64,000 bases of DNA from Halomonas sp. 25-S5 (GCF_029889845.1 NZ_JARANV010000001.1:62001-126000); one strand, 5' to 3'; positions 1-11,014 are shown, counted from the first letter of the stretch. Numbers and translations are program-made. Notes: generated by a model from the sequence alone, not told the origin.

Positions 1-349
1 CGGCCGGCTGGCTGCCGGGCTCGATGCGGCCTTCCTCGAGGGTGAAGGTGGTCAGCAGGGTGGCGCGCACGCGCGTCGAGCCGCCCTCCGCCAGCACCCG
101 GCGCACGAACAGCCAGCCCTCGCAGGCCAGCGCCGTGTCGCCGTGTTCACGCAGGAAGAGGGTGCGATAGCTGGCGCCTTCACTGGCGGCCTTGGCGGCC
201 ATGCTGCGGTAGGCCTCGGTCATGCGTGTCGCCGAGACTTTCGACTCCTCGAGCCGCTGGTGGGCGCCGTGGTGTTCACGGTCCAGCCGGGCCTGCTGCT
301 GGAAGGTCAGCCAGCGCCGGTAACAGGTGACGAGATTCTTTTCATCCAT
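1..349 (-). CDS. Hypothetical protein, 3' part cut off by window start
   Basis: A reading frame starts at an ATG (347-349, minus strand) and runs open to base 1, so only the N-terminal ~116 residues are visible. It begins MDEKNLVTCYRRW and is rich in charged residues, with no signal peptide or membrane segment. I do not recognise a family. It lies 89 bp downstream of the rhlE stop on the same strand and could be co-transcribed with it. The start is the only in-frame ATG near the frame's upstream end; a short purine stretch precedes it but no strong ribosome binding site. The gene is real by codon pattern, function unknown. Confidence 0.6.
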   Translation of the reverse strand, partial: MDEKNLVTCYRRWLTFQQQARLDREHHGAHQRLEESKVSATRMTEAYRSMAAKAASEGASYRTLFLREHGDTALACEGWLFVRRVLAEGGSTRVRATLLTTFTLEEGRIEPGSQPA

Positions 350-438
350 GGAAGCGTCTTGTCTTGGACGGTGGAAGGGACAAGGGGCAACAGCGGGCTA
401 CATTCGCACATTCCGATGCAGCCCGCCAGCCACGGGAC

Positions 439-1749
<1,311 letters not shown>

Positions 1750-1890
1750 GCGGTCTCCGCAGAGACGCCTTGGTCGCGCCGCGTCGGGATACGACGTGGT
1801 CAGTCCCGGGCCAAGGCGTGTAAAAGGAATCTGGCGCGGCAGGAGGGACCAGCGATCGCCGCGTCCCCATATTATGCCATAGTGCGTGAC

Positions 1891-2484
1891 TCAGCGCAGC
1901 CGTTTGATTTCCGCGGCGATCTCGTCGGCCACCCGGTCCCAGCCGCGGCCCAGGGCACGCACCAGGGCGGGGTAGCCGTCCTGGGCCAGCTCGATCTCCA
2001 CCGCGAAGGGGGCCATCGCCAGCAATTTGCCCGCGCCGTCACGCAGTTGCCACTGGCCCCCGGCCACGGCCCGGCCGTCGAAGCGGCCATGGAAGCGGTC
2101 CACCTCCAGGCGCAGGACGGCGGTGGCGTTTCTTCGGCTGTCGGTATCGTCGCGCATGACCTGGGTATCCGGCAGGCGCGCGGCCAGGCGAGCGCGCAGG
2201 CCGCGCTCGAGCTGCAGGCCGAGGGGCTCCGCCCACTGGTGGTGATTGGCCTCGTTGAGGGTGATGTCATCGAGCTGCAGCACCAGGCCGTCGACCTCCA
2301 GGAAGCGGGCCAGCCGGGGCTGGCCGACGACCAGCCGATGCGTGGCCTCTGCCCCGGCGATGCGTGCCGGGTCACCGCCGGCATTCGCGGGCAGGGTGTA
2401 CTGGCTCGGCGCCGGCCCGCTGGCGGCGCAGCCGGCCAGCCACAGCGACAGGCCGGCGGCGATCAAGGCCTTGATGGGCGTCAT
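1891..2484 (-). CDS. pqiC: PqiC-type outer-membrane lipoprotein (ABC transport auxiliary)
   Basis: A 197-residue lipoprotein of the PqiC/DUF330 (ABC-type transport auxiliary component) family. The start MTPIKALIAAGLSLWLAGC is a signal peptide ending in a lipobox with Cys19 as the lipidation site. The start codon overlaps the pqiB stop (ATGA), so the two are translationally coupled. PqiC sits in the outer membrane as the partner of the PqiB tunnel and is thought to help move phospholipids between membranes. The open frame extends upstream inside pqiB, but the lipobox fixes this start. Confidence 0.88.
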   Translation of the reverse strand: MTPIKALIAAGLSLWLAGCAASGPAPSQYTLPANAGGDPARIAGAEATHRLVVGQPRLARFLEVDGLVLQLDDITLNEANHHQWAEPLGLQLERGLRARLAARLPDTQVMRDDTDSRRNATAVLRLEVDRFHGRFDGRAVAGGQWQLRDGAGKLLAMAPFAVEIELAQDGYPALVRALGRGWDRVADEIAAEIKRLR

Positions 2485-4169
2485 GGAGCGCTTCCTCGGG
2501 GTTGGCGTTGCGGTGCCCTGGGCAGCGGGTCTTCGCCATCCAGGCGGTCGAAGAACAGGGCGCTGGGATTGTCGCGCAGCGTTCTCGCCGTGGGCTGCAG
2601 GTCGCGCAGCAGTCGCTCGAGCTGCTGCAGCGTCGAGGTGAAATCGCCGTAGGCGGCGGAATCTGGCGAGACCCCCTCGAGGGTGGTGCGTAGCTCCTCC
2701 AGGGTGCGGTTGAGGTTGCCGGGGAGCGCCCGGGTACCGGGATCGTCGACCAGGGTGCGCATGCTGGCGGTGAGCTCGCGGACCTCGACGAGCATGGCCT
2801 CGGAGGTCGCCAGGTTGCGGTCGAGCCCCTCCAGCAGCGGTTCGAGCTGCAGGCCATTGAGCTTGTCGAGCAGTGCGGTCACCTGTGCCTCGATCTGGGC
2901 GAAGCCGCTCGAAGTGGTGGGGAAGACGCTGCGCTCGGCGAAGGTCTCCGCGACGTAATCGTCGGCCTGGTCGCGCTGGAAGTTGAGGTCGACGAACAGC
3001 GCGCCGGTGATGAGGCTGCCGCTCTTCAGCGAGGCCTTGAGCCCCAGCCCGAAGAGGCGCTCGAAGCGCGTGCGCCACTCCTCGAGGTCGAGCTCCTGGG
3101 AGTCGATGCCCAGGCGCTGGGGCTCGATGCGGATCAGCACCGGGATGGCGAAGTTCGAGCGGGAATCCGGCTGGGGAGCGGTGAAGTTCCAGGGCACCGC
3201 CGCCACCGTGCCGATGCGCACGCCGCGGAACTCCACCGGGGCGCCCCGAGACAGGCCGCGCACCGTGTCCTCTACCAGCAGCACATATTCCAGGTAGCGA
3301 TTGAAGGTCCCCTGACGGGCGCTTTCCTCGTCGGGGTAGAGGCTGAAGGTGGCGTCGGGCTCCACGGCCATGCCGCGGGGCAGGTCCTCCGGCACACCGA
3401 AGGTGACGCCGCCGCCGAGCAGGGTCTCCAGGGAATCGATATTGACCCGGAAGCCCTCGGAGTCCAGGCGCAGGTCGAAGCCGCTGGCCGACCAGAAGCG
3501 GGTGCTGTCGGAGACCAGGTCGTGGTAGGGGCTCTCGATGAAGATGCGGTGGTGCATGCGCCGGGTCGCGGCATCGAAGCTGGCTTCCTCGACCCGGCCG
3601 ACGATAAGGCCCTGGTAGGTGACCGGGTCGCCGACGTTCAGCGAGTTGCCCAGCTGGCTGACCAGGTTGATGCGCAGCCCCTCGGCCCCGGCCGGGGAGA
3701 CCGGCGGCTGGTCGCTGACCTCGAACTCCCGGTTGTCGATCTCGCTCTGGCCCGGTTCGAGCTGGATGTAGGCGCCGGAGAGCACCGTGCCCAGGCCGCT
3801 GATGCCCTCGCGGCCGATGCGGGGCTTGACCACCCAGAAGCGGCTGTCCTCGACCAGCATGGCATCGGTGTCGGGGCTCATGCGGGCGGTGATTACCGCC
3901 CGGGAGAGGTCATCCGAGAGGTGGACCCGCTCGACCCGTCCAACCTCGACGTTGCGGGTCTTGATCAGGGTGCTGCCCGCCTCGATGCCCTCGGCGCTGT
4001 CCATCATCAGGGTGATCTGCGGGCCGCGACTGCGGTAGTTGTCGTAGACCAGCCAGGCGCCGATCAGGATCGCCACGAGGGGCACGATCCAGATCGGCGA
4101 GAGCCGGGCCTGGGGCGTGGCATGGGCGCGGTGGCTGTCCCGGTCGGGCGTCTCGGGGGGCTCGGTCAT
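2481..4169 (-). CDS. pqiB: PqiB, MCE-domain intermembrane transport protein
   Basis: A 562-residue MCE protein that spans the periplasm as a hexameric tunnel for lipids. An N-terminal cytoplasmic stretch is followed by one membrane segment (about residues 23-42, IWIVPLVAILIGAWLVYDNY). Three MCE domains follow, visible as repeated GxPVxFRGVxxG or GDPVTYQGLIVG-type segments, then a C-terminal helical, Leu-rich coiled-coil region (about 430-540) that forms the tube. E. coli PqiB is of similar size. It overlaps pqiA upstream and pqiC downstream by 4 bases each, giving a tightly coupled pqiABC operon. Confidence 0.92.
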   Translation of the reverse strand: MTEPPETPDRDSHRAHATPQARLSPIWIVPLVAILIGAWLVYDNYRSRGPQITLMMDSAEGIEAGSTLIKTRNVEVGRVERVHLSDDLSRAVITARMSPDTDAMLVEDSRFWVVKPRIGREGISGLGTVLSGAYIQLEPGQSEIDNREFEVSDQPPVSPAGAEGLRINLVSQLGNSLNVGDPVTYQGLIVGRVEEASFDAATRRMHHRIFIESPYHDLVSDSTRFWSASGFDLRLDSEGFRVNIDSLETLLGGGVTFGVPEDLPRGMAVEPDATFSLYPDEESARQGTFNRYLEYVLLVEDTVRGLSRGAPVEFRGVRIGTVAAVPWNFTAPQPDSRSNFAIPVLIRIEPQRLGIDSQELDLEEWRTRFERLFGLGLKASLKSGSLITGALFVDLNFQRDQADDYVAETFAERSVFPTTSSGFAQIEAQVTALLDKLNGLQLEPLLEGLDRNLATSEAMLVEVRELTASMRTLVDDPGTRALPGNLNRTLEELRTTLEGVSPDSAAYGDFTSTLQQLERLLRDLQPTARTLRDNPSALFFDRLDGEDPLPRAPQRQPRGSAP

Positions 4170-5515
4170 CGCGGGCTTCCTTGTGCGGGGCGGGACTCAC
4201 GCGGCAGGGACGGGTCCCAGAGCAGTCTCGGGTCGAAGGTCATGGCGGCGAGCATGGTGCTGACCACCACGGCAGCGAAGGCCAGGGCGGCGGGGCCCGG
4301 GGTGATCGACATCAGGGCACCGGCGCGGATCAGCGCCACCAGGATCGCCACCACGAAGACATCGACCATCGACCAGCGGCCGATGAACTCGGTGAGGCGG
4401 TAGAGGCGGGTGCGGGTCGCGGCGTTGAGCTCATCGCTGCGCTTGACCACCAGACACAGCCAGGCCAGTGCCACCAGCTTGCCTACCGGCACGATCACGC
4501 TGGCCACGAAGATCACCACTGCCACCGGCCAGGAGCCCATCTGGATCAGCTCCACGACCCCGCCGATGATGGTGGAGGGGCTGGCATGGCCCAGGCTGGT
4601 GGTGGTCATGATCGGGTAGAGGTTGGCCGGCAGGTACATCACCGTGGCGGCGGCCAGCAGCGCCCAGGTGCGCTGCAGGCTGTGGGGCAGGCGCGCGTGC
4701 AGGTTCTCGCCACAGCGTCGGCAGCGACCGTGGCCGTGGTCATCCAGCCGGTTGACCAGCCCACAGGTGGCGCAGCCGGCCAGGCCCTGGACGGCGGCGG
4801 GCTCGCCGGTCCGGGTGCCCTCCGGGGCGAGGGGTTCGCCGGCCAGCGAGAACCACATCCAGTCGGCGTCCAGCGACTGGGTGGTGGCCAGCAGCAGCAG
4901 GGCGAAGACACAGAAGGCCCAGAAGGCGATGCCCAGCTCGATCTCGGCCATGCCGGCGATCTTGATCAGGCTCACCAGGGCGCCGACGATGAAGACGTCG
5001 GCCATCATCCAGGGGTGCAGGTGGGAAAGCGAGCGGGCGATGCTGCGGCTGGCCGGCAGCGGTGCCTGGCGCAGCAGGCCGAGCTGCAGCCAGACCACCC
5101 CGGCGAGGTAGACGGCGGGCAGCACGGCGATGGTCAGCAGCACCGCGATGGCCACCAGCGGCTGGTCGAGACCGATCAGGGTGGTGGCGGTCTGGGAGAG
5201 CTCGATGCGGTTGCCGATGCCGCCGATGCTGAAGCTGACGAAGGGAAAGGAGGCCGCCAGCGCCAGCGCCACCAGGGCGGCCAGCGCCAGCGCCATGCTG
5301 CGCTGGGCCGGGCGGTAATGGCGGCTGGCCAGGGTATGGCCGCAGCGCGGGCAGTCGGCCTTCTCGCCGGCGTGCAGTGGCGGCAGCGCCACCAGCCAGT
5401 CGCACTCGTGACAGGCCCGCAGCCGTCGCCGTGAGGTGCGCGTCTCCGGTGGCGAGCGATCCACCAGGGGGGCTCCCCGGGGCAGGGTGGGGGTGCGAAA
5501 GGCGAGCCTGGGCAC
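4166..5515 (-). CDS. pqiA: PqiA, inner-membrane partner of PqiB
   Basis: An integral membrane protein made of two similar halves. Each half starts with a zinc-ribbon-like CxxC pair (CHECDWLVALPP...CPRCGH and CATCGLVNRLDD...CRRCGEN) followed by four predicted membrane helices. I place the start at a GTG (5513-5515) with an AGGAGA about 10 bases upstream, giving 449 residues, close to known PqiA proteins; a longer frame reaches 5770 but would run into the divergent antiporter gene and looks non-coding. PqiA is proposed to feed lipids to PqiB. The operon is known in E. coli to respond to superoxide and envelope stress; no SoxS-type site was identified here. Confidence 0.88.
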   Translation of the reverse strand: MPRLAFRTPTLPRGAPLVDRSPPETRTSRRRLRACHECDWLVALPPLHAGEKADCPRCGHTLASRHYRPAQRSMALALAALVALALAASFPFVSFSIGGIGNRIELSQTATTLIGLDQPLVAIAVLLTIAVLPAVYLAGVVWLQLGLLRQAPLPASRSIARSLSHLHPWMMADVFIVGALVSLIKIAGMAEIELGIAFWAFCVFALLLLATTQSLDADWMWFSLAGEPLAPEGTRTGEPAAVQGLAGCATCGLVNRLDDHGHGRCRRCGENLHARLPHSLQRTWALLAAATVMYLPANLYPIMTTTSLGHASPSTIIGGVVELIQMGSWPVAVVIFVASVIVPVGKLVALAWLCLVVKRSDELNAATRTRLYRLTEFIGRWSMVDVFVVAILVALIRAGALMSITPGPAALAFAAVVVSTMLAAMTFDPRLLWDPSLPRESRPAQGSPR

Positions 5516-5624
5516 CGCGATGGGGTCTCCTCGTGCCGTCAGATGTCGGAAATCCAGTGTGGCACGTTGACGCAAGCGACACCATATACAAACATGCGGG
5601 CCTGAATGTTCCCGAGGAGACGAC

Positions 5625-6611
5625 ATGTTAGTTCCCGCCGTGGCGGTTTTGGCAGGCCTGGTCCTGCTGGTATGGAGCGCCGAGCGCTTCGTCGATGGGG
5701 CGGCGGCGACCTCCGCCCGGCTGGGCCTGTCCCCGCTGCTGATCGGCATGCTGGTGATCGGCTTCGGCACCTCCGCCCCTGAGCTGGTGGTCTCCGCCCT
5801 GGCGGCCAGTCAGGGCAACCCCGGCCTGGCGCTGGGCAACGCCTACGGCTCCAACATCGCCAACATGGGCCTGATCCTGGGCCTGGTGGCGCTGATCTCG
5901 CCGCTGGCGGTGCACTCCGGGGTGGTGCGTCGCGAACTGCCGGTACTGGGTGGTGTTACGCTGCTTTCCGCCCTGCTGCTGTGGGGCGGGGTGATCGGCC
6001 GCCTCGAGGCCATCCTGCTGCTGGGGCTGCTGGCGGCCTTCATCGGTGTCTCCATTTATCTCGGGCTGCGCGACGGCAGCGATGCCCTGTCCAGCGACAC
6101 CGAGGAGAGCCTGGCGGTGCACCCCATGTCGCTGAAGGCCGGGCTCGTCTGGACGGGCATCGGCCTGGTGCTGCTGGTGGTCAGCTCGCGCATCCTGGTA
6201 TGGGGCGCGGTGGCCATCGCCCAGGGGTTCGGCGTCAGCGATCTGGTGATCGGCCTGACCGTGGTGGCGGTGGGTACCTCGCTGCCGGAGCTGGCCTCCT
6301 CGATCAGTGCCCTGCGCCGCCGCGAGCACGACCTGGTGCTGGGCAACGTGGTGGGCTCCAACCTCTTCAATACCCTGGGCGTGGTGGGCCTGGCCGGGGT
6401 GATCGCGCCCATCGAGGCCGGTCGCGAGGTGCTGCTGCGCGACTGGAGCCTGATGATGGCCATGACGGTGATGATGGCGGTCTTCGCCATGGGCTGGCGT
6501 GGTCGCCAGGGCCGCATCAACCGGGCTGAGGGCGCCGCCCTGCTGGCGATGTTCCTCGGCTATACCGCCTACATGGTCAGCATGGTCATCCGGGGCGGCG
6601 CAGCGGGCTGA
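5625..6611 (+). CDS. YrbG-like calcium/sodium antiporter (CaCA family)
   Basis: A 328-residue inner-membrane cation/proton or cation/sodium exchanger. The two inverted alpha-repeats are plain: GFGTSAPELVVSALAA with GNAYGSNIAN in the first half, and AVGTSLPELASSISAL with GNVVGSNLFN in the second. These GTS-PE and GNxxGSN motifs bind the ions. About ten hydrophobic segments fill the rest. The start ATG has a GAGGAG 8 bases upstream. It is transcribed away from pqiA across a short divergent promoter region. The exact ion cannot be told from the sequence. Confidence 0.9.
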   Translation: MLVPAVAVLAGLVLLVWSAERFVDGAAATSARLGLSPLLIGMLVIGFGTSAPELVVSALAASQGNPGLALGNAYGSNIANMGLILGLVALISPLAVHSGVVRRELPVLGGVTLLSALLLWGGVIGRLEAILLLGLLAAFIGVSIYLGLRDGSDALSSDTEESLAVHPMSLKAGLVWTGIGLVLLVVSSRILVWGAVAIAQGFGVSDLVIGLTVVAVGTSLPELASSISALRRREHDLVLGNVVGSNLFNTLGVVGLAGVIAPIEAGREVLLRDWSLMMAMTVMMAVFAMGWRGRQGRINRAEGAALLAMFLGYTAYMVSMVIRGGAAG

Positions 6612-6620
6612 GCCCGCTGC
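6600..6620 (+). terminator. Hairpin over the antiporter stop codon
   Basis: A perfect 9-bp inverted repeat (GCAGCGGGC / GCCCGCTGC) flanks the TGA stop, with only the stop codon as loop. There is no T-run after it, so it may be a transcription pause or mRNA-stabilising hairpin rather than a classic intrinsic terminator. The following gap to cioA (6612-6894) shows no gene; it contains two copies of GTCATGAC 15 bp apart (6696 and 6711). Confidence 0.4.
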
Positions 6621-6894
6621 GACACTGCGACACGGCACCGCTGGTGGTCAGGTCCGCCCGCCGGGCGCAGGATAGTGGGCTTGCCGAGTGATAAGGTCAT
6701 GACGTCTGGTGTCATGACACGCCTTGAGGGCGTTGCCATCAGACTGGTCTAGGCTGGGCATGGGTAAGGAGGAATGCGGCAAGGCGCCATGAGCATGGCG
6801 GCCTCACGTACAAGGGCACCAACGAGTGCCGTGCGCATCCCTTGATGACTCTGTCTTTGTGGAGCCCCGTCTCCGCCGCAATCAGGAGTGCGTG

Positions 6895-8304
6895 ATGGAA
6901 CTGGATCCCCTGCTGCTGTCGCGACTGCAATTCGCCTTCGTGGTCGCCTTCCACGCCATCTTCCCGGTGTTCACCATCGGTCTGGCGTCCTATATCGCCC
7001 TGCTCAACGGCCTCTTCTTCAAGACCGACAACCCGGCATGGGACCGTCTGGCGCTGTTCTGGACCAAGGTCTTTGCCGTGGTGTTTGGCATGGGGGTGGT
7101 GTCGGGCATTGTCATGTCCTTCCAGTTCGGCACCAACTGGAGCAACTTCTCCCTGGCGGCATCCAACTTCCTCGGCCCGGTGCTCAGCTACGAGGTGGTC
7201 ACGGCCTTCTTCCTCGAGGCCGCCTTCCTCGGGGTGCTGCTCTTCGGGCGAGGCAAGGTGCCCCAGGGCGTGCATCTCTTCGCCGCCATCATGGTCGCCA
7301 CCGGGACCTTCATTTCCTCGTTCTGGATCCTCTCGGCCAACAGCTGGATGCAGACCCCGGCCGGCATCGAGCTGATCGACGGCCGCTTCCATGTGACCTC
7401 CTGGAGCGAGGCGATCTTCAATCCCTCCTTCCCCTATCGCTTCTGGCACATGGTGCTGGCCTCCTTCCTGACTGGCGGCTTCGTGGTGGCCGGGGTCAGC
7501 GCCTGGTACCTGCTGATCCGGCGCGACGTGGAGGCCAATCGCAAGGCCCTCTCCATGTGCCTGTGGCTGCTGCTGGTGCTGACGCCGGCCCAGGCGGTGC
7601 TGGGCGACTTTCATGGCCTCAACACCCTGGAGCACCAGCCGACCAAGGTCGCCGCCATGGAGGGTAACTGGGAGCGCAGTTCCCATGTGCCGCTGCTGCT
7701 CTTCGCCTGGCCCGACCAGGACGCCCAGCAGAACCGCTTCGAGGTCGGCATCCCGAGCCTCGCCAGCCTGATCCTGACCCACCATGCCGACGGCGAGGTG
7801 CCCGGGGTCAGCCAGGTGCCGCCCGAGGAGCAGCCGCGGGTATGGCTGGTGTTCTGGTCCTTCCGGGTGATGGTGGGCATTGGCCTGGTCATGATCGCCG
7901 TCTCCCTGGCAGGGCTCTGGCTGCGTCGCGGTGGACGGGTCTTCGAGCATCGCGGCTTCCTGCAGCTGCTGCGGGTGATGACGGTGACGCCCTTCATCGC
8001 GGTACTCGCGGGCTGGTTCGTCACCGAGACCGGCCGGGCGCCCTGGCTGGTCTACGGCATGATGACCCATGCCGAGGGGCTGACGCCGTCGCTCACCGGC
8101 GGCATGGCGCTGTTCACCCTGGTCGGCTATATCGCCGTCTACGCGGTGGTGTTCTGGGCCGGCCTCTACTACCTGACCCGGGTGGTGCGCCAGGGCATGC
8201 TGCCCGAAGCGCCTCATGACCATGAGGTGGAACGGCCCAAGCGTCCCCTGTCGGCCGCCCATGCGACCTTCGATGACGCCTCTCGCCAACCGGGAAGGAG
8301 CTGA
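6895..8304 (+). CDS. cioA: Cyanide-insensitive bd-type quinol oxidase subunit I
   Basis: A 469-residue CydA-family subunit that oxidises quinol and carries hemes b558, b595 and d in the inner membrane. The start ATG has AGGAG 6 bases upstream; an upstream in-frame extension is not supported. It has a short quinol (Q) loop, the hallmark of the CIO subtype as opposed to the long-loop E. coli CydA. The segment GDFHGLNTLEHQPTK is also CIO-like. N-terminal FHAIFPVF supplies a heme-ligand His. It lies 3 bases before cioB. CIO enzymes support respiration at low oxygen or with cyanide or sulfide and do not pump protons. Confidence 0.9.
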   Translation: MELDPLLLSRLQFAFVVAFHAIFPVFTIGLASYIALLNGLFFKTDNPAWDRLALFWTKVFAVVFGMGVVSGIVMSFQFGTNWSNFSLAASNFLGPVLSYEVVTAFFLEAAFLGVLLFGRGKVPQGVHLFAAIMVATGTFISSFWILSANSWMQTPAGIELIDGRFHVTSWSEAIFNPSFPYRFWHMVLASFLTGGFVVAGVSAWYLLIRRDVEANRKALSMCLWLLLVLTPAQAVLGDFHGLNTLEHQPTKVAAMEGNWERSSHVPLLLFAWPDQDAQQNRFEVGIPSLASLILTHHADGEVPGVSQVPPEEQPRVWLVFWSFRVMVGIGLVMIAVSLAGLWLRRGGRVFEHRGFLQLLRVMTVTPFIAVLAGWFVTETGRAPWLVYGMMTHAEGLTPSLTGGMALFTLVGYIAVYAVVFWAGLYYLTRVVRQGMLPEAPHDHEVERPKRPLSAAHATFDDASRQPGRS

Positions 8305-8307
8305 ATC

Positions 8308-9309
8308 ATGGAAGCATTCGACCTGACACTGATCTGGGCCCTGATCATCGGTTTCGGGGTGATCATGTACGTGCTGATGGACGGCTTCGACCTGGGCGTG
8401 GGGATCCTCTTTCCCTTCGCCCCGGACGAGGCGTCGCGTGACCTGATGATGAACTCGGTGGCGCCGGTCTGGGACGGCAACGAGACCTGGCTGGTGCTCG
8501 GCGGGGCCGGTCTGCTGGGGGCCTTCCCGCTGGTCTATTCGGTGTTCCTGCCGGCGCTCTACATCGGGGTCTTCCTGATGCTGGCCGGCCTGATCTTCCG
8601 CGGCATCGCCTTCGAGTTCCGCTTCAAGTCGCACCGCAACCGTCACTGGTGGAACCGTGCCTTCTGCTGGGGATCCGCCGTGGCGTCCTTCGCCCAGGGC
8701 GTGGTGGTGGGCGCCTATATCCAGGGCTTCGCCGTGGAGGACTTCGTCTATGTGGGGGGGCCACTGGATTGGCTGACGCCCTTCAGCGTGCTCACCGGCC
8801 TGGGGCTGATGGCAGGCTATGCCCTGCTCGGCGCCACCTGGCTGATCATGAAGACCGAGGGGGCGGTCCAGGCCTGGGCCTATCGGCTCACGCCGCGCCT
8901 GCTGCTGGCGGTGCTGGGGGTGTTCGCGATCATCAGCGTCTGGACCCCGTTCGTCGATGTCGGGGTTCGCGAGCGCTGGTTCGGCCACCTGAATCTGATC
9001 TGGGTCTTCCCGGTGCTGGCGCTGGCCTGTGCGGCGCTGCTGTGGCGTGCCATCAGCCAGCGTCGCGAGGGACAGCCCTTCATCGCCACCCTGGGCCTGT
9101 TCCTCTTCACCTATCTGGGGCTGGTGATGAGCAAGTGGCCGGTGATCGTGCCGCCCGACTACACGATCTGGGATGCCGCCTCGGATCCGGGCTCGCAGCT
9201 CTTCCTGCTGATCGGGGTGCTCTTCGTGATCCCCATCGTGCTGGCCTATACCGCCTGGAGCTACTGGGTGTTCCGCGGCAAGGTGCGACCCGGTGAGGGG
9301 TATCACTGA
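8308..9309 (+). CDS. cioB: Cyanide-insensitive bd-type quinol oxidase subunit II
   Basis: A 333-residue CydB-family membrane subunit paired with CioA. The N-terminal YVLMDGFDLGVGIL is the family signature, followed by eight or so membrane helices and the typical VWDGNETWLV segment. It begins 3 bases after cioA with a GGAAGGAG just upstream. It lacks heme ligands, as expected for subunit II. The downstream cydD start lies at or just inside its 3' end, making cioAB-cydDC one transcription unit. Confidence 0.92.
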   Translation: MEAFDLTLIWALIIGFGVIMYVLMDGFDLGVGILFPFAPDEASRDLMMNSVAPVWDGNETWLVLGGAGLLGAFPLVYSVFLPALYIGVFLMLAGLIFRGIAFEFRFKSHRNRHWWNRAFCWGSAVASFAQGVVVGAYIQGFAVEDFVYVGGPLDWLTPFSVLTGLGLMAGYALLGATWLIMKTEGAVQAWAYRLTPRLLLAVLGVFAIISVWTPFVDVGVRERWFGHLNLIWVFPVLALACAALLWRAISQRREGQPFIATLGLFLFTYLGLVMSKWPVIVPPDYTIWDAASDPGSQLFLLIGVLFVIPIVLAYTAWSYWVFRGKVRPGEGYH

Positions 9310-9313
9310 GCCG

Positions 9314-11014
9314 ATGGACGCGCCCGACGCGGCGACAGGCGAGCTGACCGCGCGCCGCTACCTGAGAGACCTGGCCGCCGGCGAACGCCGGCGGCTACGT
9401 CTCGCCGTGCTGGCAGGCACCTCGGCCGGCCTTGTGACCATCGCCCAGCTGGTGCTGCTGGCCCGGTTCATCGGTCGCCTGCTCGTCGACGGGGCGTCGC
9501 TGGCTGAGCTCGCGCCGCTGCTGGCGGGAATGCTGACCATGCTGGCGCTGCGTGCCCTGGCGCTCTATCTGCAAGAGACGCTGGCGCAAGCGGCGAGCCT
9601 GCGGATTCGCCGGCGCGTCCGGCGCACGCTGCTCGATCACCTGGCGCGACTGGGGCCTGTAAAGCTGACGTCGCGGCACAGCGCGTCGCTTGCCAGCCAG
9701 CTGGTGGAGCAGGTGGAGGCCCTGGACGGCTACTTCGCCCGGTTCCAGCCGCAGCTGCGCCTGGCGGTGCTGGTGCCGCTGCCGGTCGTGCTGGCGGTGC
9801 TGTGGCTGGACTGGTTGGCGGCCATCTTTCTGCTGATCTCGGCGCCGTTGATCCCGCTGTTCATGGCCCTGGTGGGGATGGGAGCACAACGGCTCAACCA
9901 GGAGCAGTTCGCCGCCGTGGCGCGACTCTCGGGCCACTTCATCGACCGCGTGCGGGGCATCACCACGCTGCAGCTGTTCGGTCACACGGCCCAGGCCACC
10001 CGCGAGGTGCATGCCGCCGCCGATGACTACCGGCAGCGCAGCATGCGCACCCTGCGCCTGGCGTTTCTCTCCTCGGCGGTGCTGGAGTTCTTTGCCTCGG
10101 TGGCGATCGCCGTGGTGGCGATCTACGTGGGCTTCGGCCTGCTGGGCTACATCGAATATGGCCCCGCGGACGAGTTGACCCTGTTCAGCGGCCTGCTGGT
10201 GCTGCTGCTGGCACCGGAATTCTTCCAGCCGCTGCGCAGCCTCTCCCAGCACTACCATGACCGGGCGGCGGCGCTGGGGGCCGCCGAGGGGCTGGTGGCC
10301 CTGCTCAACGAGGCCCCCGATGCCGGGCGCCTGTCGGGCGGGGCCGTCCCGGCGCCCTCGCGGGATGTGCTGGTCGAGCTCGAAGCCGCCAGCGTCGAGC
10401 ATGTGGGGCGGGGGCGTGTGCTGGGGCCCGTCGACCTGACACTGGCCGCGGGCGACGTGGTGGCCGTTACTGGTCCGTCGGGCGTCGGCAAGTCCACCCT
10501 GCTGCAGCTGCTGGCCGGTTTCATCGCGCCCGCCAGCGGCAGCATTCGCGTGGCCGAGGGGCTGAGTCTGGCCTGGATGGACCAGCGCCCGCTGCTGATC
10601 CAGGGCAGCCTGGCGGACAACCTGCGGCTGGCGGCGCCCGACACCAACGAGGCCGAGATGTGCCGGGCACTGGCCCGGGCCGGCCTCGGCGAGCTGCTGG
10701 CGGCACTGCCCCACGGGCTCGAGACACGCCTCGGTGAGCGCGGGGTCGGCCTCTCCGGGGGTCAGGCACAGCGGCTGGCCCTGGCCAGGGTCTTCCTCTC
10801 CCGGGCCCCACTGGTGCTGCTCGACGAGCCCACGGCCAGCCTGGACGCCGAGACAGAAGGCTACCTCATCGAGGCGCTACAGGCGTTGGCCGATGAGGGG
10901 CGGGCACTGGTCATCGCGACCCATCATCCCGCCCTGATGGCGCTGGCGAAGCGCCGCCTGTCGCTCGAGGCCCAGGCAACGGTACAGGAGGCGAGCCACG
11001 ATGCCCTCGCCTGA
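9314..11014 (+). CDS. cydD: CydD, thiol-reductant ABC exporter subunit
   Basis: One half of the CydDC ABC transporter that exports glutathione and cysteine to the periplasm and is needed for maturation of bd oxidases. About 320 residues of six-helix transmembrane domain precede an ATPase domain with Walker A GPSGVGKSTLL, signature LSGGQAQRLALAR and Walker B LVLLDEPTASLD. I chose the ATG at 9314 (566 residues); a GTG at 9293, overlapping cioB and preceded by AAGGTG, is an equally possible start. The gene overlaps cydC by 14 bases. Its position behind cioAB fits its job in oxidase assembly. Confidence 0.88.
   Translation: MDAPDAATGELTARRYLRDLAAGERRRLRLAVLAGTSAGLVTIAQLVLLARFIGRLLVDGASLAELAPLLAGMLTMLALRALALYLQETLAQAASLRIRRRVRRTLLDHLARLGPVKLTSRHSASLASQLVEQVEALDGYFARFQPQLRLAVLVPLPVVLAVLWLDWLAAIFLLISAPLIPLFMALVGMGAQRLNQEQFAAVARLSGHFIDRVRGITTLQLFGHTAQATREVHAAADDYRQRSMRTLRLAFLSSAVLEFFASVAIAVVAIYVGFGLLGYIEYGPADELTLFSGLLVLLLAPEFFQPLRSLSQHYHDRAAALGAAEGLVALLNEAPDAGRLSGGAVPAPSRDVLVELEAASVEHVGRGRVLGPVDLTLAAGDVVAVTGPSGVGKSTLLQLLAGFIAPASGSIRVAEGLSLAWMDQRPLLIQGSLADNLRLAAPDTNEAEMCRALARAGLGELLAALPHGLETRLGERGVGLSGGQAQRLALARVFLSRAPLVLLDEPTASLDAETEGYLIEALQALADEGRALVIATHHPALMALAKRRLSLEAQATVQEASHDALA

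Noticed and set aside
6696-6718. Two GTCATGAC palindromes upstream of cioA as an ANR/FNR site
   Set aside because: They do not match TTGATnnnnATCAA, and spacing to the start is large; left as an unexplained repeat only.
6739-9306. 855-residue - strand open frame over cioAB
   Set aside because: His/Gln/Glu-rich nonsense typical of the reverse complement of GC-rich membrane protein genes; cioA and cioB are unmistakable on the other strand.
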